DNA from: an uncultured Pseudomonadales bacterium
GTDB taxonomy: Bacteria; Pseudomonadota; Gammaproteobacteria; Pseudomonadales; Azotimanducaceae
DNA length: 41,559 bases
Direction of reading: 5' to 3'
NCBI GenBank assembly: GCA_905182095.1
Contig: CAJJAQ010000060.1
Span: 1 to 41,559, forward strand
Shown: positions 8,118 through 17,056 of the stretch, in pieces
Layout of the letters: each line of letters starts with the position of its first letter
Position numbering within the stretch: position 1 is the first letter of the stretch
Made by a program: the position numbers and the translations under genes
Notes under the pieces: model-generated
What the model saw: only the letters and a program-made list of their open reading frames with translations
Told to the model about the DNA's origin: nothing
Database searches by the model: none

Positions 8118-10040
8118 CTAGAGCAGACCATGCTCAATTAGGGTTTCCTTTAACTCATCAATAATCAACGGATCATCAATTGTAGAGGGTACGGTATAGG
8201 GCTGCTGATCTATGATCTTTCTAATCACCTGACGCAAAATTTTCCCAGATCGAGTTTTCGGCAACCGTTTTACAACAATTGCGGTTTTGAAGTTAGCGAT
8301 AGGACCAACGGACTTACGCACCAACTGCACTAACTCTGCCTGCAAAGTAGCCGCATCAATATTGACGCCATCTTTGAGTAGTAAAAGCCCCATAGGCACT
8401 TGGCCTTTTTCTTGATCAGCAATACCGATCACAGCACATTCTGCCACCGCTCCGTGGTCGGCAACAACTTCTTCAATTTGACCGGTAGAAAGGCGGTGAC
8501 CGGCGACATTCATTACATCATCAGTACGCCCCATAACAAAAACATAGCCGTCTTCATCACGATAACCACCATCACCTGTTAGATAAAACCCGGGATATTG
8601 GCTCCAATAGCTGTCCATATAACGCCCATGATCACCCCATACCGTGGGGAAAGAACTGGGCGGCATGGGCTCTTTTATAACAATAGCGCCCTCCTGATTT
8701 GGGCCTAACTCTTGCCCAGCTTCATCTAAAATACGTAAATCCCAGCCCGGCGCTGGCAAAGTACAAGAACCCGCCTTGCATTCCAACAGTTCGATACCCG
8801 CCATATTCGCGCAAATAGACCAACCGGTTTCTGTCTGCCACCAATGGTCAATGATGGGCACATCCAAATGAGCTTTTAACCAATGATAAGTGGGAGGATC
8901 AAGGCGTTCACCGGCAACAAATTGATACTCCAAGTTAGAAATATCGTAATCAGCGAGCAATTTGCAATCCGGATCTTCTTTCTTCATTGCACGAAACGCG
9001 GTCGGCGCAACAAAAAAGCTCTTCACTTTGTGTTCTGCTAAAACCCGCCAAAAAGCGCCAGCATCTGGTGTGCGCACTGGCTTGCCTTCAAACAATACAG
9101 TTGTGCAACCTGCAAACAGCGGTCCGTAAACAATATATGAGTGGCCAACAACCCAGCCAACGTCCGAAGCAGCCCAATATACATCGCCCACGCCAACATT
9201 ATAAATCGCCTGCATACTGTAGCGTAAAGCAACGGCATGACCGCCATTGTCTCTAACAATGCCCTTAGGTTTACCGGTGGTTCCAGAGGTATACAAAATA
9301 TACAACGGATCGGTTGCGGCTACTGGCACACAATCCACCGGCTTGGCTTGTTGTTGCCAAGTTTGCCAGTCTAAATCTCGACCTGATTGCAGCGTTGCAA
9401 GGGCTTGGGGACGTTGTAGCATGACCACGTGCTCAGGCTTGTGAGCGGCAATTTCAATGGCTTCGTTTAACAAGGGTTGGTAGGCGATAACCTTATCCAC
9501 TTCAATTCCGCACGAGGCCGCCATAATGACTTTGGGAGCTGAGTCGTCAATCCGCATAGCCAGTTCGCGTGGTGCAAACCCACCAAAAACCACAGAATGA
9601 ATGGCGCCAATCCGAGCGCAGGCCAACATAGCCACAGCAGTCTCAGGCACCATTGGCATATAGATAATTACTACATCGCCCTTAGTAACGCCTAGCTCCT
9701 GCAGGCCACCGGCAACACGGGCAGTCCAGTCGCGCATTTCGCTATAAGAGTAGTGCGCTACGGTGTTAGTTACTGGAGAGTCGTAAATCAGCGCGATGTG
9801 ATCGCCACGCCCTTGCTCGACATGCTGATCTAGCGCCACGTAACAGGAATTCAGTTCGCCGTCGGCAAACCAACGCCAAACGTCATTCTGATCTTTATCA
9901 AGAATTTTCGTCGGTGCCTTAATCCAGGGAATTTGTTTAGCCTGTTCGGCCCAAAAAGCCTCCGGCTCGGTGAGCGAGCGCTGATATACCTGCGCGTAGC
10001 TAGTGGCGTTAGTTGTTGTAATTCCCAAAGATCCCCCCAA
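8118..10040 (-). CDS. prpE: Propionyl-CoA synthetase (PrpE-type acyl-CoA synthetase)
   Basis: A 640-residue ANL-superfamily enzyme that activates propionate (or acetate) to its CoA thioester via an acyl-adenylate. The P-loop motif YTSGTTGKPKG is at 250-260, DHWWQTETGWS is the aromatic acid-pocket region, GRTDDVMNVAGHRLSTGQIEE is the hinge, and Lys600 in RSGKILRQ is the adenylation lysine that acetylation silences in this family. The start is unclear: the longest frame begins at TTG (10040) and a second TTG lies four codons on, beside a GGGGGGA tract; the conserved region begins at SYAQVYQRS. No prpBCD genes are nearby, so it may serve general short-chain acid salvage. Confidence 0.9.
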   Translation of the reverse strand: MGGSLGITTTNATSYAQVYQRSLTEPEAFWAEQAKQIPWIKAPTKILDKDQNDVWRWFADGELNSCYVALDQHVEQGRGDHIALIYDSPVTNTVAHYSYSEMRDWTARVAGGLQELGVTKGDVVIIYMPMVPETAVAMLACARIGAIHSVVFGGFAPRELAMRIDDSAPKVIMAASCGIEVDKVIAYQPLLNEAIEIAAHKPEHVVMLQRPQALATLQSGRDLDWQTWQQQAKPVDCVPVAATDPLYILYTSGTTGKPKGIVRDNGGHAVALRYSMQAIYNVGVGDVYWAASDVGWVVGHSYIVYGPLFAGCTTVLFEGKPVRTPDAGAFWRVLAEHKVKSFFVAPTAFRAMKKEDPDCKLLADYDISNLEYQFVAGERLDPPTYHWLKAHLDVPIIDHWWQTETGWSICANMAGIELLECKAGSCTLPAPGWDLRILDEAGQELGPNQEGAIVIKEPMPPSSFPTVWGDHGRYMDSYWSQYPGFYLTGDGGYRDEDGYVFVMGRTDDVMNVAGHRLSTGQIEEVVADHGAVAECAVIGIADQEKGQVPMGLLLLKDGVNIDAATLQAELVQLVRKSVGPIANFKTAIVVKRLPKTRSGKILRQVIRKIIDQQPYTVPSTIDDPLIIDELKETLIEHGLL

Positions 10041-10120
10041 AGGATTGCTTAATCCGGACTTGCTAAATTGATTGGTGCAAATATGGTATGGTAGTGCCAG
10101 CTAGATTTAGCTTAGTGCGG

Positions 10121-10160
10121 AAAAGAAAACACCGCAAATGGCAAAGACCAATTTGCGGTG
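10121..10160 (-). terminator. Intrinsic terminator of the AP2-like gene
   Basis: CACCGCAAAT (10130-10139) and ATTTGCGGTG (10151-10160) form a perfect 10-bp stem. Read on the minus strand the stem is followed by TTTTCTTTT, the layout of a rho-independent terminator. It lies 22 bp after the stop of the AP2-like gene and upstream of prpE, so the two minus-strand genes are separate transcription units. Confidence 0.85.
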
Positions 10161-10182
10161 CTGAACAACAGTTAAGGAGATC

Positions 10183-10683
10183 TTACTGTTGGGTGAACTT
10201 TTTAATCTGAGCAGGCTTAGGACAGCGAGCTATAAGTTCTTTGTAAGTTTTAGTGCGATTACCAATACGCTTGTGCTCACAGTAAAAATCTACTGCACGC
10301 TGCCATGCTTCCACACGACCATGTTTGGTAATAGACACAGTGGTGTTCACGATTTTACTGCGTATTCGTGACATAACACCTACTTGGAAGACTGGCGTTA
10401 AGGTCCCGCTCTTTTCTTTCTTCATGCGGCACAATATTCCGCGAATCTGACCACTTGGATCTAACTGAATTTCACGATCGTTCTTATCGCGATTCTTCTG
10501 TTGAAGATCTTTTAACACTACATCACGCGCATCGGCAATTGCCTTAACTTCAGCGCGCTTAGCACCGCGCATTCTCTTGCTATTTTCCTTTAACGAAAAA
10601 TATTCCTGATAGGTCTTACCCTCGATTTGTCTACGTACGCGAAAACCAAAAAATCTCGGATTATCTAATAGTTCTACACTCAT
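10183..10683 (-). CDS. AP2-like DNA-binding domain protein
   Basis: A basic 166-residue protein with two similar beta-rich segments. The first (about 10-35, FFGFRVRRQIEGKTYQEYF) resembles bacterial AP2/integrase arm-type DNA-binding repeats, and the second (about 95-135, FQVGVMSRIRSKIVNTTVSI then WQRAVDFYCEH) resembles it more loosely. A charged helical linker joins them. Such domains bind DNA through a three-stranded sheet. No catalytic domain is present, so it is not an integrase. An AGGAAG ribosome-binding site precedes the ATG and a strong terminator follows. The role is unknown; a regulator or nucleoid-type protein is possible. Confidence 0.6.
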   Translation of the reverse strand: MSVELLDNPRFFGFRVRRQIEGKTYQEYFSLKENSKRMRGAKRAEVKAIADARDVVLKDLQQKNRDKNDREIQLDPSGQIRGILCRMKKEKSGTLTPVFQVGVMSRIRSKIVNTTVSITKHGRVEAWQRAVDFYCEHKRIGNRTKTYKELIARCPKPAQIKKFTQQ

Positions 10684-10806
10684 CGGATGCTTCCTGCTCT
10701 CTATTTCAAGTGATCATCACTGTTTTTAACTACAAGCCTTAAAGGCCTGAGCCTATGAAAAGCCAGAAATACAACCTGACTCGATTACTTCACATTGCTG
10801 TGAAAT

Positions 10807-11949
10807 TTAGACTTTAGCGATAATTCGGTCGCCTTCTAACTGACCAATTTCTGCATCACTAAATCCAAACTCTTTTAACACCGCGCCAGAATCCTCGCCT
10901 GGGATCCGAGCACCTTTTACCTCCCCAGCTTTAGATCTGGAGAATCTTGGCGCCGGGGAATGTTGCAAAACCCCATCCACGGTCAAATAACTGTTGCGCG
11001 CTAAACTATGAGGGTGCTCAGCAGCCTCTTTTAAGTTAAGTACCGGCGCAAAACATACATCCGTACCTTCCATCAGCTCACACCACTCGGCGCGAGTTTT
11101 TGTTAAGAACACCTTCGTCAGCTCTGCTTTTAACGCGGGCCACTGACTTTGGTCCATTTGCGGCGCAAATTTACCCGCATCTAAACCCGCTTTTTCAATT
11201 AGCAGGGCATAAAACTGCGGTTCAATTGAGCCAATACTCACGTGCTCACCATCTTTGGTACGATAAGTATCGTAAAAGTGCGCGCCACCGTCTAACAGGT
11301 TAGTTCCGCGCTCGAGGCTAAATGTACCACTTGCAGACATAGAATAAAACATTGCCATCAACGCAGAGGTACCATCGATCATAGCTGCATCTACCACCTG
11401 TCCCTTTTTTGACTTAGACGCCTCAAGAAGGGCACAGACAAGGCCGAATGCTAACAACATGCCGCCTCCGCCAAAATCTCCAACAAGATTCAGCGGCGGT
11501 ACTGGCTTTTCACCTGCTCGACCCATGGCATGCAAGGCGCCAGCGAGGCCAATATAGTTAATGTCGTGCCCCGCAGCCTGTGCCATTGGACCTTCTTGAC
11601 CCCAACCGGTCATCCGCCCGTAAACTAAACATTCATTACGCGCTAGGCAATGTTCTGGGCCAAGGCCCAACCTTTCGGTGACACCGGGCCGAAACCCCTC
11701 AAACAGCGCGTCTGCGCCTTCCACCAAGCGCAGCACTGTCTCAACGCCCGCTGGACTTTTCAGATCTACCGCAATTGAACGGCGATTTCTAGCAAGCACA
11801 TCTTTTGCCGCAGCAGCAGAATGAACTGCATTAGTTAGTCGTTCGACACGAATGACCTCAGCCCCCATATCGGCCAGCATCATGCCGCAGAAAGGGCCCG
11901 GACCAATGCCCGCCAACTCAATAATCTTAAATCCCGACAATGGCCCCAT
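10807..11949 (-). CDS. CaiB/BaiF CoA-transferase family, alpha-methylacyl-CoA racemase-like
   Basis: A 380-residue class III CoA-transferase fold protein. His128 (AGHDINYIG), Asp158 (GDFGGGGM) and Glu243 (IEPQFY) align with the His126/Asp156/Glu241 catalytic set of Mycobacterium alpha-methylacyl-CoA racemase, which favours a racemase over a transferase. The GGGGM loop and [10 protein letters not shown] are also typical of that group. The enzyme would invert the 2-methyl centre of branched acyl-CoAs before beta-oxidation. AGGGAAATC precedes the ATG. The neighbouring PrpE would handle propionyl-CoA related metabolites, but co-function is inference. Confidence 0.87.
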   Translation of the reverse strand: MGPLSGFKIIELAGIGPGPFCGMMLADMGAEVIRVERLTNAVHSAAAAKDVLARNRRSIAVDLKSPAGVETVLRLVEGADALFEGFRPGVTERLGLGPEHCLARNECLVYGRMTGWGQEGPMAQAAGHDINYIGLAGALHAMGRAGEKPVPPLNLVGDFGGGGMLLAFGLVCALLEASKSKKGQVVDAAMIDGTSALMAMFYSMSASGTFSLERGTNLLDGGAHFYDTYRTKDGEHVSIGSIEPQFYALLIEKAGLDAGKFAPQMDQSQWPALKAELTKVFLTKTRAEWCELMEGTDVCFAPVLNLKEAAEHPHSLARNSYLTVDGVLQHSPAPRFSRSKAGEVKGARIPGEDSGAVLKEFGFSDAEIGQLEGDRIIAKV

Positions 11950-12289
11950 GATTTCCCTCTTTCATATTCAAATTAATATTTGGCAGATGATCTCGCCATT
12001 ATCAACTTAGCACGATATTTGTTAACTTTTAATCTACAGTGTACACAAACGATTAGCTAATATGCTATCCAAAAGATTACTAACATACTGAAAAACAGCG
12101 ATATTTCATTAATAATTCTAAAACCGCTTGATTCGACGCGTACAACCAAAGTTAACATCCTCTCTGCAATCACCATTAGAATGACATGCTAGGTTAGCAC
12201 GCAGAAAGGCAGCTTAAGCTAGTTACCTCGAACAAACTTTATTAGAGTAGTCAAAACTAAAGGCAAAATAGTCGTCAAATAACAGCAAA
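11950..12289. other. AT-rich divergent intergenic region
   Basis: This 340-bp gap separates divergent genes (racemase-like on minus, dinB on plus) and must hold both promoters. It is markedly AT-rich. A short inverted repeat, TGCTA-GGT-TAGCA, lies at 12187-12199. I looked for a LexA box (CTGT-N8-ACAG) that would place dinB in an SOS regulon and did not find a convincing one. No gene seen. Confidence 0.5.
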
Positions 12290-13378
12290 ATGACAGAAGA
12301 AAGCGCATCAATACTAACAACACCGACAATGAGAAAAATCATTCATTGTGATTGCGATAGCTTCTATGCGTCAGTAGAGATGCGTGATGACCCATCTCTA
12401 ATGCAAAAAGCCATCGCAGTGGGCGGTAGTCCGGACCAACGAGGCGTTATCGCGACGTGTAACTATAAAGCGCGAGAATTTGGCCTACATTCAGCAATGC
12501 CAATGTCACAAGCACTACGTGCTTGCCCTGATTTAGTCATTATTCGGCCTAATATGGCGAAATATAAATATGAGTCACAAAGAATCCAAAAAATATTCCT
12601 CGAATTCACCGATCTAGTAGAGCCCTTATCGTTAGATGAAGCTTTTTTAGACGTTAGCAACAGTGATCTTGAGCGCGGCAGTGCCACCTTGATCGCCAAG
12701 AGAATTAGACAACGCGTAAGAGAAGAAGTTGGCATTACCATTTCGGCTGGAATAGCACCGAACAAATTTCTCGCAAAAATTGCCTCAGATTGGAATAAAC
12801 CTGACGGGCAATTCACGCTTATACCGACAGAAATAGACGCATTTATGCTGCAACTGCCAGTAAAAAAGATTTTTGGCGTAGGCTCCGTGACTGCAAAAAA
12901 AATGCACAGCTTGGGGCTGCATACTTGCAAAGATCTGCAAACACAATCATTGCCGGAGTTGAGCAAGTTATTCGGCAAGTTCGGTAGTCGTTTATACAAT
13001 TTGTGTCGCGGCCAGGACGAAAGACCGGTAAACAACAACCGAATCCGCAAATCTGTTAGCACAGAACGCACTTTCGTCAGCGACCGACTCGACGAGGGCG
13101 CGTGCAACACCCCTCTACAAGTGCTCTTTGCAGATCTTGAATCGCGCATAGAAAGGGCCCAGTGCGCAGGTTTGGTGAAAGCACGAACAATGAAAATTAG
13201 GTTCAGCGGCTTCGATACCACGACAGTTTCAGTAGCGGGCCAAGAAATCAGCCCACAAATCTATCGAAATATGCTTAAGCAGGCATGGTTAAGACAACAA
13301 AAACCCGTTAGGTTATTGGGTATTGGCGTCCAGCTAAAAGAAAAGGACAGCCCACTGCAGTCAAACTTGTTCGAATAA
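12290..13378 (+). CDS. dinB: DNA polymerase IV (Y-family)
   Basis: A 362-residue translesion DNA polymerase. The catalytic acidic residues are Asp21 in HCDCDSFYASVE and Asp116/Glu117 in SLDEAFLDV; Tyr26 occupies the steric-gate position where E. coli DinB has Phe13. A little-finger domain fills the C-terminal third, and the protein ends in QSNLF-E, a good beta-clamp-binding motif. The conserved fold starts at the second in-frame ATG (12332, MRKIIH), and neither ATG has a clear ribosome-binding site, so the start could be either. The cupin gene begins 3 bp after the stop, implying co-transcription. Confidence 0.95.
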   Translation: MTEESASILTTPTMRKIIHCDCDSFYASVEMRDDPSLMQKAIAVGGSPDQRGVIATCNYKAREFGLHSAMPMSQALRACPDLVIIRPNMAKYKYESQRIQKIFLEFTDLVEPLSLDEAFLDVSNSDLERGSATLIAKRIRQRVREEVGITISAGIAPNKFLAKIASDWNKPDGQFTLIPTEIDAFMLQLPVKKIFGVGSVTAKKMHSLGLHTCKDLQTQSLPELSKLFGKFGSRLYNLCRGQDERPVNNNRIRKSVSTERTFVSDRLDEGACNTPLQVLFADLESRIERAQCAGLVKARTMKIRFSGFDTTTVSVAGQEISPQIYRNMLKQAWLRQQKPVRLLGIGVQLKEKDSPLQSNLFE

Positions 13379-13381
13379 CTG

Positions 13382-14086
13382 GTGCAACACGCCCCGGGAG
13401 CTCCCTTGGAATTAAATAATAATTTTGATCAACGAGTGGCTATTCATTCGGCAAGCCAAGCCTGGCTTGCATCACCGATCCCAGGCGTGGATAGGCGAAT
13501 GCTCGACCGTATTGGCGAGGAGGTAGCGCGAGCAACCAGCATCGTCCGCTACGCACCCCAAAGCCAATTTTCACCCCACGTACACACTGGCGGCGAAGAA
13601 TTCTTAGTCTTAGAAGGGGTTTTCCAAGACGAGCATGGCGACTTTCACGCGGGCAGCTACATCCGCAACCCACCGGAGTCCTCACATACCCCAGGTTCAG
13701 AAAAAGGTTGCGTAATATTCGTTAAATTATGGCAATTTGATCTGGCTGACCGCACAGAGGTGCGCATCGATAGCGCAGCAATGCTCTATTCACCAGCAGT
13801 AGATAGGCCCGGCATTGGCATAAAAGAACTTTTCCAAGACTCTAGAGAGAGAGTGTCATTAGAACATTGGGACGCAAAAGCAGATATTAGTTTAAACAGC
13901 CCCCACGGCATGGAAATATTGGTCATTGATGGAACCTTTAGTGAGGGCGATGAAGAGTTTTCAACCCAGTCCTGGCTACGGTTACCCCAGGCAACGCAAA
14001 CCAAAATCTGTGTGGGTAAGGAAGGCGCAAGGGTGTGGGTCAAAGAACACCTAGCAGCCGTGGTCGCCAAAGCACCGCAAAGCTAA
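13382..14086 (+). CDS. ChrR-like double cupin protein
   Basis: A 234-residue protein with two cupin_7/ChrR-type domains. The first carries an intact metal-binding motif HVHTGGEEFLVLEG (HxH-x3-E-x6-G) at about residues 60-75; the second (about 150-225) has the fold pattern MEILVIDGTFSEGDEEF but lacks the paired histidines. ChrR proteins are anti-sigma factors with an N-terminal zinc ASD domain; that domain is absent here and no ECF sigma gene is adjacent, so this is a free-standing cupin of unknown substrate. It starts with GTG 3 bp after dinB and is probably translated from the same mRNA. Confidence 0.8.
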   Translation: MQHAPGAPLELNNNFDQRVAIHSASQAWLASPIPGVDRRMLDRIGEEVARATSIVRYAPQSQFSPHVHTGGEEFLVLEGVFQDEHGDFHAGSYIRNPPESSHTPGSEKGCVIFVKLWQFDLADRTEVRIDSAAMLYSPAVDRPGIGIKELFQDSRERVSLEHWDAKADISLNSPHGMEILVIDGTFSEGDEEFSTQSWLRLPQATQTKICVGKEGARVWVKEHLAAVVAKAPQS

Positions 14087-14228
14087 AACAAGCACTGCAT
14101 AGCAAAACTAGCACAATCGCCGCTTTTTACGCCCACGCGCCCTTTTCAACCCACGAACCTGACTAGAGCGCGGGTTTGGGCAATGAGTAAACTGGGTCTA
14201 TAGCCGTCCATTGGGACACAGTCGCCAC

Positions 14229-14276
14229 TGAGCAGTCAGCGGCGCAATTCAGCGGCGCAATTCAGCGGTGCGTTTC
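14229..14276. repeat. 13-bp tandem repeat, about three units
   Basis: AGCGGCGCAATTC is present twice exactly and a third time with changes (AGCGGTGCGTTTC) directly head to tail in the 201-bp gap between the convergent cupin and ABC transporter genes. No other element was recognised in that gap. Confidence 0.7.
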
Positions 14277-14287
14277 AACCACTACAA

Positions 14288-16072
14288 CTAAGTAGCAAAT
14301 TGAATGTTCGCAAAGCGCGCATACAAAGGGTTGCTAGCAACCAACTCGTCATGACTGCCGCTAGCGATCAGTGAGCCTTCTTGTAACACCAAAATTCGAT
14401 CCGCCTGCCTTACCGTGGATAATCGATGGGCGATAACCAAAATAGTCATATCACCCTTCAGGGCTTCAACGGACTGGCGAATATACTGCTCACTTTCAGC
14501 GTCAAGGGCACTGGTGGCCTCATCTAACAACAAGAACGATGGTTTTAGCAGCAACGCTCGAGCAATGGCCAAACGCTGACGCTGACCGCCGGAAAGACCA
14601 ATACCGCCCTCTCCCACCGTTGTTGCCAACCCCTTTGGCAGTGCCGCAATAAAGTCCCCTGCATTGGCGCCCCGCAGTGCAGTGGCAATTTCCTCGTCCG
14701 TGGCATCTGTTTTTGCGTAAGTAAGGTTTTCCCTCAACGAACCAGCAAATAACACAGGATCTTGGGGCACGAAGCCAAAAGTACCTCGTAGCTTGTGCAA
14801 CTTAAGCGAGCGAATATCATCATCACCCAAAGCAATAACCCCAGAGTCCGGATCATAAAATCTCTGCAAGAGGTCAAACAAAGTACTTTTACCTGCGCCA
14901 GATGGTCCTACCAACGCCACCATCTCACCAGGAGCAATAGCAAAACTCACATCCCGCAGAACTGCCTGTTCCGGCCTGCTAGGGTAGGTGAAATTGACGC
15001 TATCTAGCCTTAACCCTGGTTGATAATCTGCAGCGGATTGGTCCTGGCCTGGGCCATCTACAATGGCCCAAGGTGATTGCAAAATTTCTATCAACCGCTC
15101 CGTTGCGCCTGCTGCGCGCTGCAAGTCACTCCAGACCTCGGATATTGCTCCCACAGAACCGGCCACGATAAAGGCGTAAAATATGAATGCTGCCAAGTCT
15201 CCTGGAGACGTGTTACCGGCCAAAACATCTTGGCCGCCCACCCAAAGCAGCATGGCAATGGCGCCAAAAACCAACAACATAACCACCGCAATAAGAACCG
15301 AGCGCAGCCAAACACGCTGCAAAGACACGCGCAGTACTTCCTCAACTCTAGAGGCAAAGCTGCGTATATCGGCGTCCTGATGGTTAAAGGCCTGCACCAC
15401 CTTTATATAACGGAAACTTTCACCTGCGTGACTACCAACATCAGCCAGCCGATCTTGACTCGAGCGCGATAAAGTACGCACCCGCCGGCCAAAAAATATT
15501 ACCGGCAGCACAACAAAGGGCACGCTGGCTAAAACAATCAACGACAACTTGGCATTAGTCAAAAACAACAACACCATGCCACCAAAGAACATCAATATAT
15601 TCCGCAGCGCTATGGATACCGACGAACCAATCACAGTTTGCAGCAACGTGGTATCGGTTGTGATCCTAGACTGAATTTCGCTAGGGGCATTGTCTTCAAA
15701 ATAACCCGGATGCATATGAATCAAATGATCAAATACAGCGAGCCTAATATCAGCGCTAACTCGCTCACCCACCCAGGAGACAAAATAGAATCGAACAAAG
15801 GTGCCTGCGGTCAAGATGCCTATAAAGGTTACAAACAACATCAGCGACTGGGTCAACATTGCAATCTCGCCACTAGCGAAACCACTGTCTATAACCAAGC
15901 GAATACCTTGGCCCAGCGACAATGTGGCACTGGCAGTCACAATTAACGCCACGCTGGCGACAATAACCTGCAATTTGTAGGGTTTTAAAAAGGCGAATGC
16001 GGGGCCGAGGCGACGCATATTTTTTGAGCTTTCACGTTCTTCTTCATTCATCGCGGCATTATGTCTATGCAA
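14288..16072 (-). CDS. MsbA-like ABC exporter, fused membrane and ATPase domains
   Basis: A 594-residue half-transporter acting as a homodimer in the inner membrane. Residues ~30-320 form the six-helix exporter domain. The ATPase domain has Walker A GPSGAGKST (389-397), a Q-loop in VPQDPVLF, the signature LSGGQ (493-497), Walker B LLLDEATSALD (catalytic Glu518) and the H-loop IAHRLSTV. All catalytic residues are intact. The substrate could be lipid, drug or peptide; it is not next to lpxK, so it is probably not the essential lipid A flippase. The longest frame starts at TTG (16072); ATG at 16051 (MNEEERESS) is the more usual start. Confidence 0.92.
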   Translation of the reverse strand: MHRHNAAMNEEERESSKNMRRLGPAFAFLKPYKLQVIVASVALIVTASATLSLGQGIRLVIDSGFASGEIAMLTQSLMLFVTFIGILTAGTFVRFYFVSWVGERVSADIRLAVFDHLIHMHPGYFEDNAPSEIQSRITTDTTLLQTVIGSSVSIALRNILMFFGGMVLLFLTNAKLSLIVLASVPFVVLPVIFFGRRVRTLSRSSQDRLADVGSHAGESFRYIKVVQAFNHQDADIRSFASRVEEVLRVSLQRVWLRSVLIAVVMLLVFGAIAMLLWVGGQDVLAGNTSPGDLAAFIFYAFIVAGSVGAISEVWSDLQRAAGATERLIEILQSPWAIVDGPGQDQSAADYQPGLRLDSVNFTYPSRPEQAVLRDVSFAIAPGEMVALVGPSGAGKSTLFDLLQRFYDPDSGVIALGDDDIRSLKLHKLRGTFGFVPQDPVLFAGSLRENLTYAKTDATDEEIATALRGANAGDFIAALPKGLATTVGEGGIGLSGGQRQRLAIARALLLKPSFLLLDEATSALDAESEQYIRQSVEALKGDMTILVIAHRLSTVRQADRILVLQEGSLIASGSHDELVASNPLYARFANIQFAT

Positions 16073-16189
16073 CCTCTAAGTTGCACTCATAAGCGCGAAT
16101 ATTTCTAAACTAACTTTTAGACTTGGCAAACAGACCTTCCAAAAAAGCCGAGGGTTCGCGCAACTACCAAGCAAGTTAAAGCGAGGGTT

Positions 16190-17056
16190 ATGACGAACCA
16201 CTGGGTACTCAAGACTTACCAGAGCCAAGTGCTTGCGCCGGCCGAACAGGACAAGGCACACTGCTACCAAGCGCAAATTCAGCGAGAAATTATGCCAGCA
16301 GAAATACAATGGACAGATGCCAAAGATAACCACGACAACCCTACACGTGAGTTTCGTATCCTTCGTAAAGATATGCGCGACATCACAGGAGCCCTATGGC
16401 TGCCAGAAACTGCCGTTGTCGGTAAAACCCTGATCTGCTGTGGCCATGGCGCATCTGGCGATCGTTATCAGGCACCCATAAGCCAACTGGCAGAATGTTT
16501 TGTTAGCGCAGGACTGCCTGTCCTTTCCCTTGATGGTCCAGTACACGGCTTGCGCAAGGTTGGAGACGGCGGACGCACAGCATTTTTCCCTGAGTATCAA
16601 CGTGACAATAGTTTGGTGGATATGACAGCGGATTGGAGCTGCGCTGTAGAGCAAATCAGGTCCGAAATGAGTATCGGCAAACTCGCTTATTTCGGCCTCT
16701 CTATGGGATCTCTATTCGGTGTGCCATTTGTAGCAAGCAGATCAGATGTCTCAGTGGCAGCCTTGGGCCTCATGGGCGTACAACCAGACTTCCCCCACGG
16801 CGAAACATTACTCAAAGCAGCAGCCCTTATTGAATGCCCAATAGTATTTTTGATGCAATTAGAAGACGAATTATTTAGCCGCCAAGGCTGCCTTGATATA
16901 TTTGATGCCTTCGCCTCAAAAGACAAAAGGTTGCACGCCAACCCCGGTCTACATCCAGAAGTGCCTGAAGAGGAAATCGACTTCACATTTAACTTTATGC
17001 TCGCCCATATCAACGGCACTGAGACTAAGAAGATAGTCAATATAATCTCAGACTGA
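16190..17056 (+). CDS. Alpha/beta hydrolase of the dienelactone-hydrolase type
   Basis: A 288-residue soluble serine hydrolase. The nucleophile elbow GLSMGS gives Ser171, and Asp226 (LEDELF) and His255 (GLHPEV) sit at the right distances to complete a triad; the oxyanion strand is ICCGHGASGDR. The natural substrate is unknown. The start at 16190 has a GAGGG close upstream; an in-frame ATG at 16292 would remove a poorly conserved N-terminus. It is divergent from the ABC exporter across about 117 bp. Confidence 0.8.
   Translation: MTNHWVLKTYQSQVLAPAEQDKAHCYQAQIQREIMPAEIQWTDAKDNHDNPTREFRILRKDMRDITGALWLPETAVVGKTLICCGHGASGDRYQAPISQLAECFVSAGLPVLSLDGPVHGLRKVGDGGRTAFFPEYQRDNSLVDMTADWSCAVEQIRSEMSIGKLAYFGLSMGSLFGVPFVASRSDVSVAALGLMGVQPDFPHGETLLKAAALIECPIVFLMQLEDELFSRQGCLDIFDAFASKDKRLHANPGLHPEVPEEEIDFTFNFMLAHINGTETKKIVNIISD

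Noticed and set aside
11950-12289. LexA (SOS) box before dinB
   Set aside because: Only partial look-alikes such as CTGAAAAACAG exist; the CTGT-N8-ACAG spacing is not met.
12463-13221. 252-codon minus-strand frame
   Set aside because: It is antisense to dinB, whose catalytic motifs are all intact; the shadow frame has no family resemblance.
15077-15472. 131-codon plus-strand frame
   Set aside because: It is antisense to the intact ABC exporter, with Cys/His-rich composition typical of a shadow frame.
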